Shown one piece after another: positions 9,526 to 19,078 of a stretch of DNA of 64,000 nt. Under the pieces are notes generated by a model. It was not told the DNA's origin, searched no databases, and worked only from the letters and a program-made list of their open reading frames with translations. A program made the translations under genes and the position numbers. Each line of letters opens with the position of its first letter. The stretch's first letter is position 1. The stretch is from Selenomonadaceae bacterium (GTDB lineage: Bacteria > Bacillota > Negativicutes > Selenomonadales > Selenomonadaceae), in NCBI GenBank assembly GCA_017634675.1, contig JAGBMX010000134.1, positions 16,425 to 80,424 on the forward strand, written 5' to 3'.

Positions 9526-10179
9526 TTACTTATTTTTAGTGTCTTGATTAAGTTTCTTGTAGGGATAAATCTTCGTTCCTTTAATGGAAGCGTCAAGCGT
9601 AAGGCCTTTTTTAGTCATCTGATAAACCCAAACGCCTTTTGCGGCAATTGACGCTCCTTCAACAGAATCGCCGGTCTTTCCGTCGCTAGCGCCTGCTTCA
9701 GCGGAAGACGCAAATTTTATATCGCCCGAGATAAAGGATTTCCATGCCGTTTCATTACTTATTACGAAAATTAAATCGTACTCTTTCACCCCAAGACCAA
9801 TTCCAATGCCCATTTCATTCATTCGCATATAGACTTTTTCGCCCGTGACATTGTTTACCGCAAGTCCCCTACCGTGAGCATCGCCTAATATGCCGAGTTT
9901 CATTCCCGTATTGCTTAAAGTTGCGTAAGCGTAAGATTTCGGAATAATTCTCTTTGCCGCCGGAACTTTTTCGTAAAGATTAGTCAATGCTTTAGCAGAG
10001 AGTTCGTCAATCTCCCTTTTCTCCTTGGCTATTTTTGCCTGTTCCTTAGCAATTTTGGCTTGTTGTTTTGCGATTTTTGCCTGTTCTTTTGAGGTTTTGT
10101 CCGTGTCCGCCGCAAACGCCACGGTGGTCATAAAGCAAAACATAAAGAGCGTAATAAGCCACACCACAGTTTTTTTCAT
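9526..10179 (-). CDS. Exported SYLF (YSC84/DUF500) domain protein
   Basis: A 217-residue protein with a clear signal peptide (cleavage near TVAFA-A, about residue 23). A short charged helical repeat follows (KEQAKIAK units, about residues 30-55) and then a SYLF/YSC84-like domain from about residue 60 to 205. Domain hallmarks are AKRIIPKSYAYATLS, the glycine-rich GIGIGLGVKEYDLIFVI and FISGDIKFASSAEAGA. SYLF domains bind lipids in eukaryotes; bacterial members are exported and of unclear role. The gene is followed by a terminator, and a pyrimidine/purine hairpin separates its start from acrB, so it is probably transcribed on its own. Repeated KEQAKIAK units may vary between strains. Confidence 0.8.
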   Translation of the reverse strand: MKKTVVWLITLFMFCFMTTVAFAADTDKTSKEQAKIAKQQAKIAKEQAKIAKEKREIDELSAKALTNLYEKVPAAKRIIPKSYAYATLSNTGMKLGILGDAHGRGLAVNNVTGEKVYMRMNEMGIGIGLGVKEYDLIFVISNETAWKSFISGDIKFASSAEAGASDGKTGDSVEGASIAAKGVWVYQMTKKGLTLDASIKGTKIYPYKKLNQDTKNK

Positions 10180-10207
10180 AAATATTTGCCTCCTAGGTAA
10201 AAATTTT

Positions 10208-10257
10208 ACTTTCTTTCTTTTCTATTTTTTTGAAAAAAAAGAGAAAAGAAAGAAAGT
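10208..10257. repeat. Pyrimidine/purine inverted repeat, copy 2
   Basis: Arms of about 24 bases (ACTTTCTTTCTTTTCT... and complement) with one mismatch and a 2-base loop. It lies between the acrB stop and the start codon of the SYLF gene, 28 bases upstream of the latter. It may terminate the acrAB transcript or be a dispersed element (see copies at 7719, 22011 and 56355). Confidence 0.65.
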
Positions 10258-10269
10258 AAGAACTTAATT

Positions 10270-13200
10270 TTATTCCTCAACAGGCTTTTTGCCCGTCAAT
10301 TTTATTGAAATCCACACAACTATCACATAAAGCACCGGGATTAGGAAAATTCCGAGGCAGGTTGCAAATAACATACCGCCAACAACAGCCGTTCCCATAC
10401 TGTTTCTTGCCGCAGCTCCTGCGCCATGCGCCATAGCAAGAGGTAAGCAGCCTATGATAAACGCCAACGAGGTCATGATTATCGGACGCAAGCGCAAACC
10501 CGCAGCTTCTATCGCCGCTTTTACCGGTTCCATGCCTTTATCCACGCGAACTTTTGCAAACTCCACGATAAGGATTGCGTTTTTCGCCGCCAAACCCATT
10601 ATCATAATAACGCCGATTTGCATATAGACGCTGTTTTGCAGTCCCGGATTAATATGACCCAAGCTTGCTTCTAACATTAAGAGAGCGTACTGCGAGAAGA
10701 ATGCGCCGAAAAGCCCTGTGGGAATTGTCAAAAGTACGGCGAAAGGCACGCTCCAGCTTTCATAAAGCGCAGCCAAGCAGAGGAACACAAAGAGTAACGC
10801 AAGAGCCATAATTTGACCCGTTGAACCCGAGGATTTCTTTTCTTCGCGACTCTGCCCCGACCATTCAATGGTAAATCCTGCGGGCGCAGTCTGTCTTACG
10901 ACTTCTTCCATTGCCGCGATAGCTTGTCCGGAGCTGTATCCTTCAGCTATGCCGCCTTGGATACTGACGCTTCTCGTGCCGTTAAAGCGGGAAATTATAG
11001 AAGTCGAAGTCGAAAGTTTAGGAGTAAGCACGCTGTCAAGAGGCACCATTGAACCCTCGACGTTTCTGACATAGTTGAATTTTAACGCTTCTTTTTCGCT
11101 TCTGTACTGAGCGTCGGATTGCATAATAACTTTATATGTGCGACCGAACTGCACAAAGTCGTTTACCTGCGCGCCGCCGTAGTTGACCTGTAGCGCCGTA
11201 AAAACGTCCGAAAGATCTACGCCTAATTGCTTTACTTTCTCTCTGTTTACGTCGAATCTACAGATAGGCGAATCTATCGAATATGTAGTATAAACATTCA
11301 TAAGCTCGGGGCGTTTGTTTGCCGCCGCCAAAATTTCTTTGGTGATATTGTCCAATTCCTTGTCGGTATGCCCCGTCATATCCAAAAGTTCCATACTCCA
11401 GCCGCCGACCATACCAAGTCCGGGGAGAGCGGGAGTTGTAAACGCCATAACAGTAGCTTCGGGATGGTTTAACCCCAACATGTTCGCTTTGTCAACAATA
11501 GAACTTATGGCAAGATCTGAAGAAGTGCGTTTGCCCCAAGAATCAAGTCCTACGAAAATAGTGCCGCTGTTAGACTTAAAGCCCGAAGAAAGCACGTCGT
11601 AACCCGCTATTTTCATAACGTTCTTTACGCCCGATAGTTCCGAAAGCTCCTTGCTTACCGCATCCATCGTTTCATAGGTACGATTTAAAGATGTTCCGTC
11701 CGGCATTGTCACAGACGCTACAAAATAACCTAAGTCCTCGTCTGGGACGAAAGTCGATGGCAAGAGCTTAAAGCATACCCCCGCCAAAACGCAGATAACG
11801 AGAAGAGACGCTACGCCTGTTTTAGCATTACGGATAAACCAAGCCACCGCGCCGGTATAACGGTTTTGAGTACGCTCGAACCAATCGTTAAAGCTATCGA
11901 AGAAACGATCCAAAATATTTTTCTTCTTCTTGGGATTGTGCGGTTTCATTAAGAGAGCGCAGAGCGCAGGAGTCAGCGTTAAAGCGATAAAAGCGGAAAG
12001 CGCCATAGATACCGCTATAGTCAGAGCAAACTGACGATAAAGCACACCCGTTGTACCGCCTAAGAACGCGCAGGGAATGAACACCGCAGACAATACGAAG
12101 GCGATAGCCACAACGGGGCCTTGCACTTCGTCCATAGCTTTTTCCGTGGCTTCCACAGGACCCAATCCGTCCTTTTTCATGTGGGTTTCCACGTTTTCTA
12201 TAACGACTATAGCGTCATCGACAACAAGACCGATAGCAAGCACCATAGCAAAAAGCGTCAACGTATTGATTGTAAATCCCAAAGCCACGAAACTTGCAAA
12301 CGTACCCACCAACGATACGGGGATAGCAAGCACCGGGATAAGGGTTGCGCGCCAACTTTGGAGAAAGAGGAACACAATGATGATAACAAGTATTAAAGCT
12401 TCTTTGAAGGTATTTACAACCTCGCCGATGGATTCGTCGATATATTCGGTGTTATCTATGATAGTTTTATAAACCAAATCGTCCGGGAAATTTTTCGACG
12501 CTTCTTCCAATACTTTTTTTACTTCTGCGACGGTTTCCATAGCGTTGGCGTCATCGGTAAGCTTAATACCGAAACCTGCGCTGGGCGCGCCGTTGGTGTC
12601 TGAGATCATTGCGGTGGTTTTGGCGCCGGTTTCGACCCGTCCTACGTCCTTAATACGCACATAAGTACCGTCCGCATTTGAGCTGAGAATAACATTTTCA
12701 AATTCCTGCGGCGTGGCAAGGCGACCTTCGACTTTGCCCGTATATTGTTTCTCCTGATTCATGGGAGTAGGGAGCATTCCTATGGTTCCCGCAGGGGCTT
12801 GTACGTTTTGCTCTCTGATGGCGTTTTCAACGTCGCCAACTGTTAAGCCTAAATCCGAAAGCCTTGCAGGATTCAGCCAAATGCGCATAGCGTGGTCAGA
12901 GCCGAAGGTAGTGACATCGCCCACGCCTTTAATGCGCTTCAAAGCGTCAACTATGTAAATTTTGGCGTAATTCATTATAAAGGTGCGCTTAAAAGTTCCG
13001 TTTGGGGAATAGAGGGAAAACATATACGCCATATCGCTTGACGCTTTTTTGGTTGTAACGCCCACCGCTTGAACGGCCGCCGGTAAGCTGGCGTTCGCTA
13101 TCGAAACGTTGTTCTGCACTAAAACTGCGTCCATGTCGCTGTTCGTGCCAAGCTCGAATTTAACGCTTAATTCGTAGTTGCCCGTGTCGTCGGAACTTGA

Positions 13201-13437
13201 GTTCATATAGTTCATTCCTTGGGTTCCGTTGACTTGTTGCTCGATAACCTGCGCCACCGTTTGATTTATAACGCTTGCGTTTGCGCCGGTGTAATTGGTG
13301 GTTACGGTAACGGTGGGCTGCGTTATTTGCGGATATTGGGCGATTGGGAGGTTAAGCCCGGAAATTATGCCGAGAATAAGTATAATTACGGAAATAACTA
13401 TAGCGAAAATGGGGCGATGAATAAAAAATCGTGACAT
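10270..13437 (-). CDS. acrB: RND multidrug efflux transporter, AcrB/MexB (HAE1) family
   Basis: A full-length 1055-residue inner-membrane proton-driven drug exporter. The N-terminus MSRFFIHRPIFAIVISVIIL is the standard first helix of HAE1 pumps. The proton-relay aspartates are in LAIGLVVDDAIVVIENVE (helix 4), and the partner lysine is in AAKNAILIVEFAK (helix 10). Two large periplasmic porter/docking loops lie between helices 1-2 and 7-8. It is encoded 12 bases downstream of its membrane-fusion partner. No TolC-like channel gene is present here. The drug range cannot be inferred. Confidence 0.96.
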   Translation of the reverse strand: MSRFFIHRPIFAIVISVIILILGIISGLNLPIAQYPQITQPTVTVTTNYTGANASVINQTVAQVIEQQVNGTQGMNYMNSSSDDTGNYELSVKFELGTNSDMDAVLVQNNVSIANASLPAAVQAVGVTTKKASSDMAYMFSLYSPNGTFKRTFIMNYAKIYIVDALKRIKGVGDVTTFGSDHAMRIWLNPARLSDLGLTVGDVENAIREQNVQAPAGTIGMLPTPMNQEKQYTGKVEGRLATPQEFENVILSSNADGTYVRIKDVGRVETGAKTTAMISDTNGAPSAGFGIKLTDDANAMETVAEVKKVLEEASKNFPDDLVYKTIIDNTEYIDESIGEVVNTFKEALILVIIIVFLFLQSWRATLIPVLAIPVSLVGTFASFVALGFTINTLTLFAMVLAIGLVVDDAIVVIENVETHMKKDGLGPVEATEKAMDEVQGPVVAIAFVLSAVFIPCAFLGGTTGVLYRQFALTIAVSMALSAFIALTLTPALCALLMKPHNPKKKKNILDRFFDSFNDWFERTQNRYTGAVAWFIRNAKTGVASLLVICVLAGVCFKLLPSTFVPDEDLGYFVASVTMPDGTSLNRTYETMDAVSKELSELSGVKNVMKIAGYDVLSSGFKSNSGTIFVGLDSWGKRTSSDLAISSIVDKANMLGLNHPEATVMAFTTPALPGLGMVGGWSMELLDMTGHTDKELDNITKEILAAANKRPELMNVYTTYSIDSPICRFDVNREKVKQLGVDLSDVFTALQVNYGGAQVNDFVQFGRTYKVIMQSDAQYRSEKEALKFNYVRNVEGSMVPLDSVLTPKLSTSTSIISRFNGTRSVSIQGGIAEGYSSGQAIAAMEEVVRQTAPAGFTIEWSGQSREEKKSSGSTGQIMALALLFVFLCLAALYESWSVPFAVLLTIPTGLFGAFFSQYALLMLEASLGHINPGLQNSVYMQIGVIMIMGLAAKNAILIVEFAKVRVDKGMEPVKAAIEAAGLRLRPIIMTSLAFIIGCLPLAMAHGAGAAARNSMGTAVVGGMLFATCLGIFLIPVLYVIVVWISIKLTGKKPVEE

Positions 13438-13449
13438 TTCGTCGCCTCC

Positions 13450-14640
13450 TTAGGATTTATCCATAACTTCCGAAGTTTCGTACACGGAAAAGCCCATCTC
13501 CTCGGGAGTTACGGTGACAACCTCAAGTTCTGCGCCGCTCTTTAGATTCGTCAAACCTTCCACTATAACTGAGTCGTTGTCTGAAAGCCCGCTTTCAACA
13601 ATATAGTAACTTCCGACTTTTTCGCCTAGTTTTACCTTTTTGGAGACAGATTTTCCGTCCTCTCCCACGACCAACACAAAGGTTTCGTCCAAAAGCTGTT
13701 GCACGGCGCGCTGAGGCACGAGGAGCGCATTTTCTGCGATTATGTCCACAAAATGCACTTGCGTAAACATTCCGGGAAGCAAAACTCCTTGAGGATTTGG
13801 TATAAGAGCTTTAATGGTAAGAGAGCTTGATTTTTCCGATAAAGCGCGGTCTGACGTTACTATTTCTCCAGTATATGGATACTCCCTGCCGTTGCTCAAG
13901 GTGATTTTGATTTTAGGCGGTTCGTTAAAATCTTCTTCAATATTTGCGCCCTTATCATAAGCCTCAGCCAAAACATTTAAGTATTCGGTTTCGCTTATGC
14001 TAAACTGCACGAAAATAGGATCGGTGGTGCCTATACTGACAAGACTGGTAGCGCCTGCCGTAGCGTAGGTTCCGATTGCCACATCGTCAACGGATGCTCT
14101 ACCGCTCATCGGCGCATAAACTATGGTGTCGTCTAAATTTTCCTGAGCTTTTCTGACAACGGCGCGTTCCGATTCGACAGTCGCAAGATAGCCGTCTACT
14201 TCCGCGCGTTTGTTGGTGAGCAGCTGTTCTGCTATAGCTTTGTCTTTCCAAAGCAATTCATATCTTGCCAAATCTTCGCTGGCGTTTCTTAAATTGGATT
14301 CGGCTCTGTGAACTTTTGCTTGCGCCTCTAATACGGCGGTTTCATATTGACGAGCGTCAATTTTATAAAGCGGCTGACCCGCTTTAATCAAATCGCCGCC
14401 ATGGAAATATTTTTCAACGATGCTGCCCGATACCCTGGAATGTACCTCAACTTCGTCCCGCCCCTGCAAATGCCCTGGAAATCCGTAAGATACCGGCGTA
14501 TCCTGACGCAAAACTTTCATGACTTTGACTTGCGTCTTCATTGCTTGCGGCGCTTCTTCTCCGCCGCAACCCGCTATGAGTACGCTTAGCGACAGCGTAG
14601 CGATTGCAAGAAAACCGCTTGCTTTTTTCCATAATCGCAT
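13450..14640 (-). CDS. acrA: RND efflux periplasmic adaptor lipoprotein, AcrA/MexA family
   Basis: A 396-residue membrane-fusion protein linking the RND pump to an outer-membrane channel. It has a lipoprotein signal with lipobox LIAGC (C25), then beta-barrel, lipoyl and coiled-coil hairpin regions. The lipoyl half-motifs are EVHSRVSGSIVEKYFHGGDLIKAG and APMSGRASVDDVAIG, and the hairpin spans about residues 100-165. The pair with acrB is the standard gene order. The gene is divergent from an HTH-receiver regulator and kinase across a 270-bp gap that contains a large palindrome. That arrangement suggests, but does not prove, control by the two-component pair. Confidence 0.94.
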   Translation of the reverse strand: MRLWKKASGFLAIATLSLSVLIAGCGGEEAPQAMKTQVKVMKVLRQDTPVSYGFPGHLQGRDEVEVHSRVSGSIVEKYFHGGDLIKAGQPLYKIDARQYETAVLEAQAKVHRAESNLRNASEDLARYELLWKDKAIAEQLLTNKRAEVDGYLATVESERAVVRKAQENLDDTIVYAPMSGRASVDDVAIGTYATAGATSLVSIGTTDPIFVQFSISETEYLNVLAEAYDKGANIEEDFNEPPKIKITLSNGREYPYTGEIVTSDRALSEKSSSLTIKALIPNPQGVLLPGMFTQVHFVDIIAENALLVPQRAVQQLLDETFVLVVGEDGKSVSKKVKLGEKVGSYYIVESGLSDNDSVIVEGLTNLKSGAELEVVTVTPEEMGFSVYETSEVMDKS

Positions 14641-14787
14641 ATTTTATTACTCCTTCGTTTGTATTTTTTTCTAAAAGCCAAAAAATCTGCATTTTATTTT
14701 ACTATATTTTATTTGATAAAACAAGAGTGTTCCAGAATGTCACTCTTGTTTTTTTTTCTTTATATGGTTAAATTAGTGTAATGTTTT

Positions 14788-14873
14788 AGTAAACGAAAAA
14801 AATAGTTGTGCTTGATTTGGCTGCCCCGCCCGAAGGGCGGGGCAGCCAAACACAAAACTTTATTTCGTTTACT
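14788..14873. repeat. GC-rich palindromic element upstream of HTH-receiver gene
   Basis: An 86-bp nested inverted repeat. The core is a perfect 16-bp GC-rich stem (TTTGGCTGCCCCGCCC, 3-base loop GAA, then its complement, 14816-14850). Outer AT-rich arms at 14788-14810 and 14851-14873 are complementary with a few mismatches. It lies in the divergent acrA/regulator gap, 37 bases before the regulator start. A similarly built palindrome is at 44018-44092. A mobile palindromic element or a strong RNA hairpin are both possible. Confidence 0.6.
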
Positions 14874-14910
14874 GTTAAAAAAAGTAGAATAAAGGAAAAG
14901 AGTATAAAAC

Positions 14911-15519
14911 ATGAATATACTTTTTGCGGAAACTTTAAAAAAAATTCGAATGGATAAAGGACTTTCCCAACAGAATTTGGCGGAGCTAATGTATGTCACC
15001 CGTTCAACCGTCGCCAGATGGGAAAACGGCAGCAGACTGCCGGACGCTATGATGATTTTTCGGCTTTCAAAATGTCTTGACGTTGATCTCAACACATTAC
15101 TTTCAGCAGCGGCGGAAAGCGATGATGCGCCAAACGTCATTATGGTGGACGACAGAAAAATGTTTCTCTCGGGCGCATTGCCAATTTTGGAAGCAATAAT
15201 GCCAAATGCTATAATAACTGGCTTTACAAAACCGTCGGAAGCTTTGGAATACGCAAAAGCGAACAGAATTGCGCTTGCCTTTTTGGATATTGAACTTGGA
15301 AAAATGAACGGGCTTGATTTATGCGGCGAACTTATCACAATTAATCCCCGCACAAACGTGGTATATCTTACCGCGTACAGCGAGTACGCTTTTGATGCGT
15401 GGAGCACTGGGGCTTGCGGTTTTCTGTTAAAACCGATTACGGAAGAGAGCGTAAGAACGCAGCTTAAGAACCTACGTTATCCATTTTTTTCCGGGAGGGG
15501 GATGGATGTGGATGATTGA
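14911..15519 (+). CDS. XRE-type HTH fused to response-regulator receiver domain
   Basis: A 202-residue regulator with inverted domain order. Residues 1-62 form an XRE/Cro-type HTH (GLSQQNLAELMYVTRSTVARWE). Residues 75-195 form a CheY-like receiver with an acidic pocket D80/D81, phospho-acceptor D126 (FLDIELG), T154 (LTAY) and K174 (LLKP). Classical response regulators have the receiver first and no XRE domain. The next gene, a LytS-like histidine kinase, overlaps this one by 14 bases, so the two form a signalling pair. It is divergent from acrAB, which may be its target. All phosphorylation residues are present, so phospho-control is likely. Confidence 0.85.
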   Translation: MNILFAETLKKIRMDKGLSQQNLAELMYVTRSTVARWENGSRLPDAMMIFRLSKCLDVDLNTLLSAAAESDDAPNVIMVDDRKMFLSGALPILEAIMPNAIITGFTKPSEALEYAKANRIALAFLDIELGKMNGLDLCGELITINPRTNVVYLTAYSEYAFDAWSTGACGFLLKPITEESVRTQLKNLRYPFFSGRGMDVDD

Positions 15520-16771
15520 CTGGACAGACTTGCTAAAATTAGGTTTAAACAGTTCGATTTTGACACTGATTGTGGTTGGGGGGTTAATATCCGCCGTTAT
15601 GCCCGGTGTTGACAAATGGAACAGACGTTACTTTGTGAGCCTTTTTCTTACGCTTACGCTGTGCTTAACGGTTGTGCTCATAGATTTATTGGTATGGAAA
15701 AATCCCGATATGGCGACGGTGGAAAAAGTTTGCATATTTTTTCAGTATTTGCTAATTCCCTTGCCGATGCCTATGTTTACTGCGTATTTGTTGCGTATTT
15801 GCGGTGAAAAATGGCAAAAGAGCGGACTTTTTCTGAGCGTATTGTCTACTTTGATTTGTTTATTTATCCTGCTTATAATCGCCCAGTATACAACCTTTAT
15901 GTATTATATTACGCCAGATAATAGGTTTTTTCGGGGCGATTGGAATTTTTTGTTGATGATTGCGATGATTTTGCCCATGATTTTAAATCTAATCGGCGTA
16001 ATCCGTCGGCGTAAAAAATTGTCTAAAAAATACTACGCGGCTTTTATAATTTATCTTTTGCCTTTGACAATTACTTTAATCATTCACACCTTTAATATGA
16101 TAGACCCTCTTGTTTTTTTGGGTATGGTTCTTTCTACATTTTCAATGTTCGCAATCATTCTTTACGACCAAATCGACAGGTATATGCGCCAACAAAAGGA
16201 GATAGCAAGGCAACGGGTTAGCATTATGGTGCTTCAAATGCGCCCGCATTTTATCTATAACGCCATGATGAGCATTTACTATCTCTGCGAGAAAAACCCC
16301 AAAAAAGCCCAACAGGTTACTTTGGATTTCACGGCATATCTAAGGAGAAACTTCACCGCCATCGCAAGCGAAAATCCCGTTCCCTTTTCGGATGAGTTGG
16401 AGCATACAAAGGCGTACCTTGCCATTGAACAGGTTCAATTTGAGGATAATCTTTTGGTAGAATATGATACTCCGCATAAGGACTTTCGCTTGCCGCCCCT
16501 AACTCTCCAACCCATCGTGGAAAATGCGGTAAAGCACGGCATGGATCCGGAATATGCGCCCCTTCAAATTTTAATTCGCGCCCGTAAGACGGATTTTGGC
16601 AGCGAAATAACAGTAGAAGATAACGGTCATGGCTTTACTTCCAACGAAAAAAAAGCGCCGCATACGACGCTTTCCAATATACGAGAAAGGCTAGAAATGA
16701 TGTGCGGGGGAAGACTTTCGATTGAGGAAAAGGAAGGTGGCGGAACTGTGGTAAGGGTGACGATACCGTAA
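15506..16771 (+). CDS. LytS/YehU-type sensor histidine kinase
   Basis: A 421-residue kinase with seven or eight N-terminal transmembrane helices (to about residue 220). A short linker and a His_kinase domain of the LytS class follow: the phospho-accepting H248 is in LQMRPHFIYNAMM. The ATPase part has QPIVENAVKHG (N box) and ITVEDNGHGF (G1 box), and a C-terminal glycine block (GGGTVVRVTIP) closes the domain. The membrane part resembles the multi-helix sensing modules of LytS/NtrY-unrelated receptors, with no recognised ligand site. It overlaps the HTH-receiver gene by 14 bases and has a strong GGGAGGGGG upstream of ATG 15506. It converges on the phosphohexomutase gene. Confidence 0.88.
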   Translation: MWMIDWTDLLKLGLNSSILTLIVVGGLISAVMPGVDKWNRRYFVSLFLTLTLCLTVVLIDLLVWKNPDMATVEKVCIFFQYLLIPLPMPMFTAYLLRICGEKWQKSGLFLSVLSTLICLFILLIIAQYTTFMYYITPDNRFFRGDWNFLLMIAMILPMILNLIGVIRRRKKLSKKYYAAFIIYLLPLTITLIIHTFNMIDPLVFLGMVLSTFSMFAIILYDQIDRYMRQQKEIARQRVSIMVLQMRPHFIYNAMMSIYYLCEKNPKKAQQVTLDFTAYLRRNFTAIASENPVPFSDELEHTKAYLAIEQVQFEDNLLVEYDTPHKDFRLPPLTLQPIVENAVKHGMDPEYAPLQILIRARKTDFGSEITVEDNGHGFTSNEKKAPHTTLSNIRERLEMMCGGRLSIEEKEGGGTVVRVTIP

Positions 16772-16857
16772 AAGTCGGGAAAAAATAAAATTTCCGCTAA
16801 AGAAACTTATTTAATCATTGTTTCCTTAACAGAAATTTTAGAGATGTCCGTTGGTAA

Positions 16858-18414
16858 TTATGTTAATTTTACTTCGTCAAGTTTGTCAAATTTGTTAAGC
16901 AACTGTTTTACTTTATCAAATATTTCGCCGACCCCGCCTTCTTTTCGACTTTCGATGTTTAAAACCAGCAATGGATCATGCAAAGACATCCTAAGCAGGA
17001 AAAATCCGTATTCAAATTTAACCCGTATTCCTTCATAACACATGTCGTCTACGGATAAACCCGCCTCTTTTACGTCTTCGAACAGGGTTTTTATTATATT
17101 GTCGCCGTAAGTCTTAAAATCCTCGGCATTGATTTTTATGCGGATTTCCCTTTCCTCTTTGGGATATTTTAAATCCTTGATAAGATCGGCTAATTCCCTC
17201 TTAAAATGTCTTTCCCTTGCGGCGGCGATAATAAGCTTTACCGCCAGATACGCTCCGTCGTCCAAAAAGTAATTTTCCGACAATGCGCCGTGACCGCTGG
17301 TTTCAATGGCAAGCGGTGAAATCTCTCCGTTCTCGTTCAATTCTTTGCACTTATTGATTACGTTCTTATATCCTCTCTTATATCGTAAATGCTTTAACCC
17401 TATTTTTTTGAGGAAATCGGAAAGTTCATCACTTGTGACGGAATCGGTTACGATAACGCTTTCGGGATAATCCTTTGCGACAATGGCGGACATCATGGCT
17501 ATAAGGGCGTTGCGGTTTACCGTTTTACCGCCTTTTAATACTGCGCTCATACGATCCACATCGGTATCGAAAATTATCCCTAAATCTGCGTCCGAAGTTT
17601 TGACTGCGTTTTGAATGGAAACAATAGCTTCCTCGTTTTCCGGATTTGGAATATGGTTCGGAAAATTTCCGTCAGGGTCTAAAAATACGCTGCCGGAGAT
17701 ATCCGCGCCAAGTGGAGAGAGCACTTTTTTCGCAAAAAATCCGCCTGCGCCGTTGCCGGCGTCTACTACGATATGCAAGCCTTTAAGCGGCTCATAATCT
17801 TCGATTTCGGATATGATTTTCTCTCTCAAAGAGCGGGTATAAATTTCCATTAAGGGGATTTTGCTTACGCTGTCCACATCAAAGTCTTCTATTGTTTTTT
17901 TTGAGTTTCCATATTTCTCGAATGTCAAAGTTCTTTCCATATCGGAGAAATTTGGGTCGCTGTCGTCGTAAGCGGCAAGTTTCAATATTTCTTTAATATC
18001 TTCCTTTTCAAGGCCTCCGTCTTTTGTGAAAAATTTTATTCCGTTTCTGTCAGCGGGAAGGTGACTTGCTGTCAGCATTATTCCGCCGTCGGCGTTTATG
18101 GCGTCAAATTTTGTCGCCATAAACATTGCGGGGGTCGACGCAAGTTCGGCGTCCAAAGGAAATGATTTTTGAGACGAAACAGCCGCTAACGCCGCTTTTT
18201 TTAAAGCTGCCGCAGAAATTCTCGAATCATGCCCTACAGCAATGCTTAAATGTTTAGTGGGTTTTTTTAATTTCCAAGAGAGAAAAGTAACAAAAGCAGA
18301 CGTCACCGCAAACACAATCTCAGGCAAAAGAGTCGCTATAGAGTTTTCCGAAGGAACCGCGACTCCTCTGATGTCGCTGCCGTTTTGAAGTTTAAAAAAT
18401 TCTTTTAATTTCAT
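16858..18414 (-). CDS. Phosphomannomutase/phosphoglucomutase
   Basis: A 518-residue alpha-D-phosphohexomutase, which interconverts hexose 1- and 6-phosphates. The phosphoserine loop is TASHLP (S117; families usually have TASHNP). The metal loop is DTDVDRM with D283, D285 and D287. The sugar-specificity loop is ETSGHGA, the form seen in PMM/PGM enzymes. ATG 18414 is chosen because the preceding reading frame overlaps gmhA completely and the family starts close to the DIRG motif. It lies one base downstream of the gmhA stop in the same operon. The pair suggests supply of activated heptose or hexose for LPS or other surface glycans. Confidence 0.88.
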   Translation of the reverse strand: MKLKEFFKLQNGSDIRGVAVPSENSIATLLPEIVFAVTSAFVTFLSWKLKKPTKHLSIAVGHDSRISAAALKKAALAAVSSQKSFPLDAELASTPAMFMATKFDAINADGGIMLTASHLPADRNGIKFFTKDGGLEKEDIKEILKLAAYDDSDPNFSDMERTLTFEKYGNSKKTIEDFDVDSVSKIPLMEIYTRSLREKIISEIEDYEPLKGLHIVVDAGNGAGGFFAKKVLSPLGADISGSVFLDPDGNFPNHIPNPENEEAIVSIQNAVKTSDADLGIIFDTDVDRMSAVLKGGKTVNRNALIAMMSAIVAKDYPESVIVTDSVTSDELSDFLKKIGLKHLRYKRGYKNVINKCKELNENGEISPLAIETSGHGALSENYFLDDGAYLAVKLIIAAARERHFKRELADLIKDLKYPKEEREIRIKINAEDFKTYGDNIIKTLFEDVKEAGLSVDDMCYEGIRVKFEYGFFLLRMSLHDPLLVLNIESRKEGGVGEIFDKVKQLLNKFDKLDEVKLT

Positions 18415-18415
18415 G

Positions 18416-19069
18416 TCATTCCTCGCCGAAAAATTCTTCCTCAACCGCAATACAAAGGGCGTGATAAACTGGAAGATGCAGTTCTTGAATCTTATATGTC
18501 TCCTCTTCTGGAACATTTATCAAAATATCCGCCATATCTTTAAGGGCGCCGCCGGATTTTCCCGTGAGCGCTATGGTTGTGAGTCCCTTAACTTTAGCAA
18601 TATCAACGGCGTATAAAATATTTTTGGAATTTCCGGAAGTAGATATGGCGATAAAAACATCGCCGTTATTTCCCATTCCTAAAATCTGCTGGGCAAATAC
18701 AAGATCCGCAGCCTGATCGTTGGCAAAAGCGGTGCCGAGCGCTACTTGATTTACAAGAGAAATCGCCGAAAGCGGCATTTGAAGATTTTTTATCAAATAG
18801 TCCGCCGCATTTGGTCTTGAATTTTCACGAATTTTGCCTATAGTGGTTTCGTCAAGCAACCGTTTGGAGATAAATCCCTTCATCAATTCTCCCACAATAT
18901 GTTCCGCATCCGCTGCGCTGCCGCCGTTGCCCGCCGTAATTACCTTATTGCCGTTTGCATAGCAATCAATTATCGTTTGAGCCGCCTCTGTAGTCCCTTC
19001 TTTACAAGATGAGAGGGACGGATACCTTATAAAAAGTTCGTTTAATTTCTTTAAAGAATTTTCTTTCAT
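18416..19069 (-). CDS. gmhA: Phosphoheptose isomerase (SIS domain)
   Basis: A 217-residue SIS-domain protein matching GmhA, which converts sedoheptulose 7-phosphate to glycero-manno-heptose 7-phosphate, the first step of ADP-heptose synthesis. The diagnostic block is GNGGSAADAEHIVGEL with the active-site histidine, followed by STSGNSKN (phosphate-binding serines) and the C-terminal QELHLPVYHALCIAVEE. There is a short insertion around residues 65-85. It lies between a small exported membrane protein and the hexomutase. Heptose supply fits an LPS inner core in a diderm. Other heptose genes (hldE, gmhB) are not in the window. Confidence 0.9.
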   Translation of the reverse strand: MKENSLKKLNELFIRYPSLSSCKEGTTEAAQTIIDCYANGNKVITAGNGGSAADAEHIVGELMKGFISKRLLDETTIGKIRENSRPNAADYLIKNLQMPLSAISLVNQVALGTAFANDQAADLVFAQQILGMGNNGDVFIAISTSGNSKNILYAVDIAKVKGLTTIALTGKSGGALKDMADILINVPEEETYKIQELHLPVYHALCIAVEEEFFGEE

Positions 19070-19078
19070 GGCTTTGCC

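Noticed and set aside
10868..13434. Several plus-strand open frames opposite acrB
   Set aside because: They are antisense shadows of a long, well-conserved RND transporter frame.
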